Shown here: positions 6,023-6,170 of the stretch, piece by piece | How positions within the stretch are numbered: position 1 is the stretch's first letter | Layout of the letters: each line of letters opens with the position of its first letter | NCBI GenBank assembly: GCA_009692395.1 | Contig: SHZG01000146.1 | Span: 1-6,170 of the forward strand | Direction of reading: 5' to 3' | Origin: Methylococcales bacterium | Lineage (GTDB): Bacteria; Pseudomonadota; Gammaproteobacteria; Methylococcales; Methylomonadaceae | Length of the DNA: 6,170 nt | The notes under the pieces: model-generated | Seen by the model: only the letters and a program-made list of their open reading frames with translations | Told to the model about the DNA's origin: nothing | Database searches by the model: none | Translations under genes and position numbers: made by a program

Positions 6023-6170
6023 TCACACGATTACCCACAACTCAATCAGAGTTAGCATAAACCGCCCTAGCGATTTCGATACCGAAAGCGTAATGCCTGA
6101 CTTTTTCCATGCCTTCCCATAAGGTTTTAGCACCTGGGAAGCCATCACTTTTTCTACCTAAGAAGCCGCC
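6020..6170 (-). mobile_element. IS4-family (Tn5/IS50-like) insertion sequence, 3' end (partial)
   Basis: The right edge holds the end of an insertion sequence on the minus strand: the transposase C-terminus (6042-6170) plus about 20 bp of non-coding end. That end, GTTGTGGGTAATCGTGTGAG on the minus strand, should be the terminal repeat, but the matching end is outside the window and cannot be compared. The element's border is placed at about 6020-6024 because the Toprim-like coding frame becomes recognisable from GAA at 6019. Confidence 0.65.
6042..6170 (-). CDS. IS4-family transposase, C-terminal fragment (continues off window)
   Basis: Forty-two codons and a TGA stop (6044-6042) are visible in frame from the window edge. 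The peptide starts GGFLGRKSDGFPGAKTLWEG and ends GIEIARAVYANSD. This matches the layout of the Tn5/IS50 transposase C-terminus, where a GGF motif is followed by a Lys/Arg-Gly patch and then LWEGWEAL. The catalytic DDE residues lie upstream, outside the window. In this family the C-terminal region mediates dimerisation in the synaptic complex. Whether the full element is active cannot be judged. Confidence 0.75.
   Translation of the reverse strand, partial: GGFLGRKSDGFPGAKTLWEGMEKVRHYAFGIEIARAVYANSD

Noticed and set aside
6023..6057. Short ORF (ATG 6057 to TGA 6023) as the true start of the Toprim-like gene, interrupted by a second TGA
   Set aside because: This stretch overlaps the transposase C-terminus and the IS end, so its being in the same frame is most likely chance.

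Overview
The window reads as chromosomal DNA of a Gram-negative bacterium. It has a complete lipid A gene (lpxB), an exported L,D-transpeptidase and a remnant of a bacterial transglutaminase-like membrane protein. Moderate to low GC, many TTA/AAA/ATT codons, and IS1-like plus IS4-like fragments fit a gammaproteobacterium of the filamentous sulfur-oxidiser kind (Thiotrichales/Beggiatoa-like). That placement is an inference from recalled protein similarity and is not established here.

Layout, left to right. Bases 1-149 are the 5' end of an IS1-family element on the minus strand, including the first 25 codons of its zinc-finger protein. It abuts a plus-strand transglutaminase-domain gene (about 150-1054) that has lost its N-terminal part. 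A small hairpin separates this from a convergent, complete amino-acid permease of the APC superfamily (1124-2545, minus). A 223-bp divergent promoter region follows, then a complete L,D-transpeptidase with a Lys/Ala/Pro repeat tail (2769-4232, plus). A strong hairpin, shared with the end of the next gene, closes both. lpxB (4259-5383, minus) is intact, and its true start is an internal ATG of a much longer open frame. Upstream of lpxB come an 8-bp tandem repeat and then a broken minus-strand gene for a Toprim-like protein (5414-6022). That gene is cut at its 5' end by an IS4/Tn5-family element (transposase C-terminus 6042-6170) and is also split by an in-frame TGA lying in an 11-bp perfect inverted repeat.

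Function. Three intact genes remain: uptake of amino acids, peptidoglycan cross-linking or lipoprotein attachment, and the disaccharide step of lipid A synthesis. Two of the three concern the cell envelope, but the arrangement (convergent and divergent single genes) gives no sign of a common operon. The rest is genome decay: two different insertion sequences at the window edges, each next to a gene lacking its 5' end. I found no convincing new multi-gene system. The most notable items are the decayed Toprim-like gene reading in frame into lpxB, the nonsense codon inside a perfect inverted repeat, and the 8-bp repeat next to the lpxB start.
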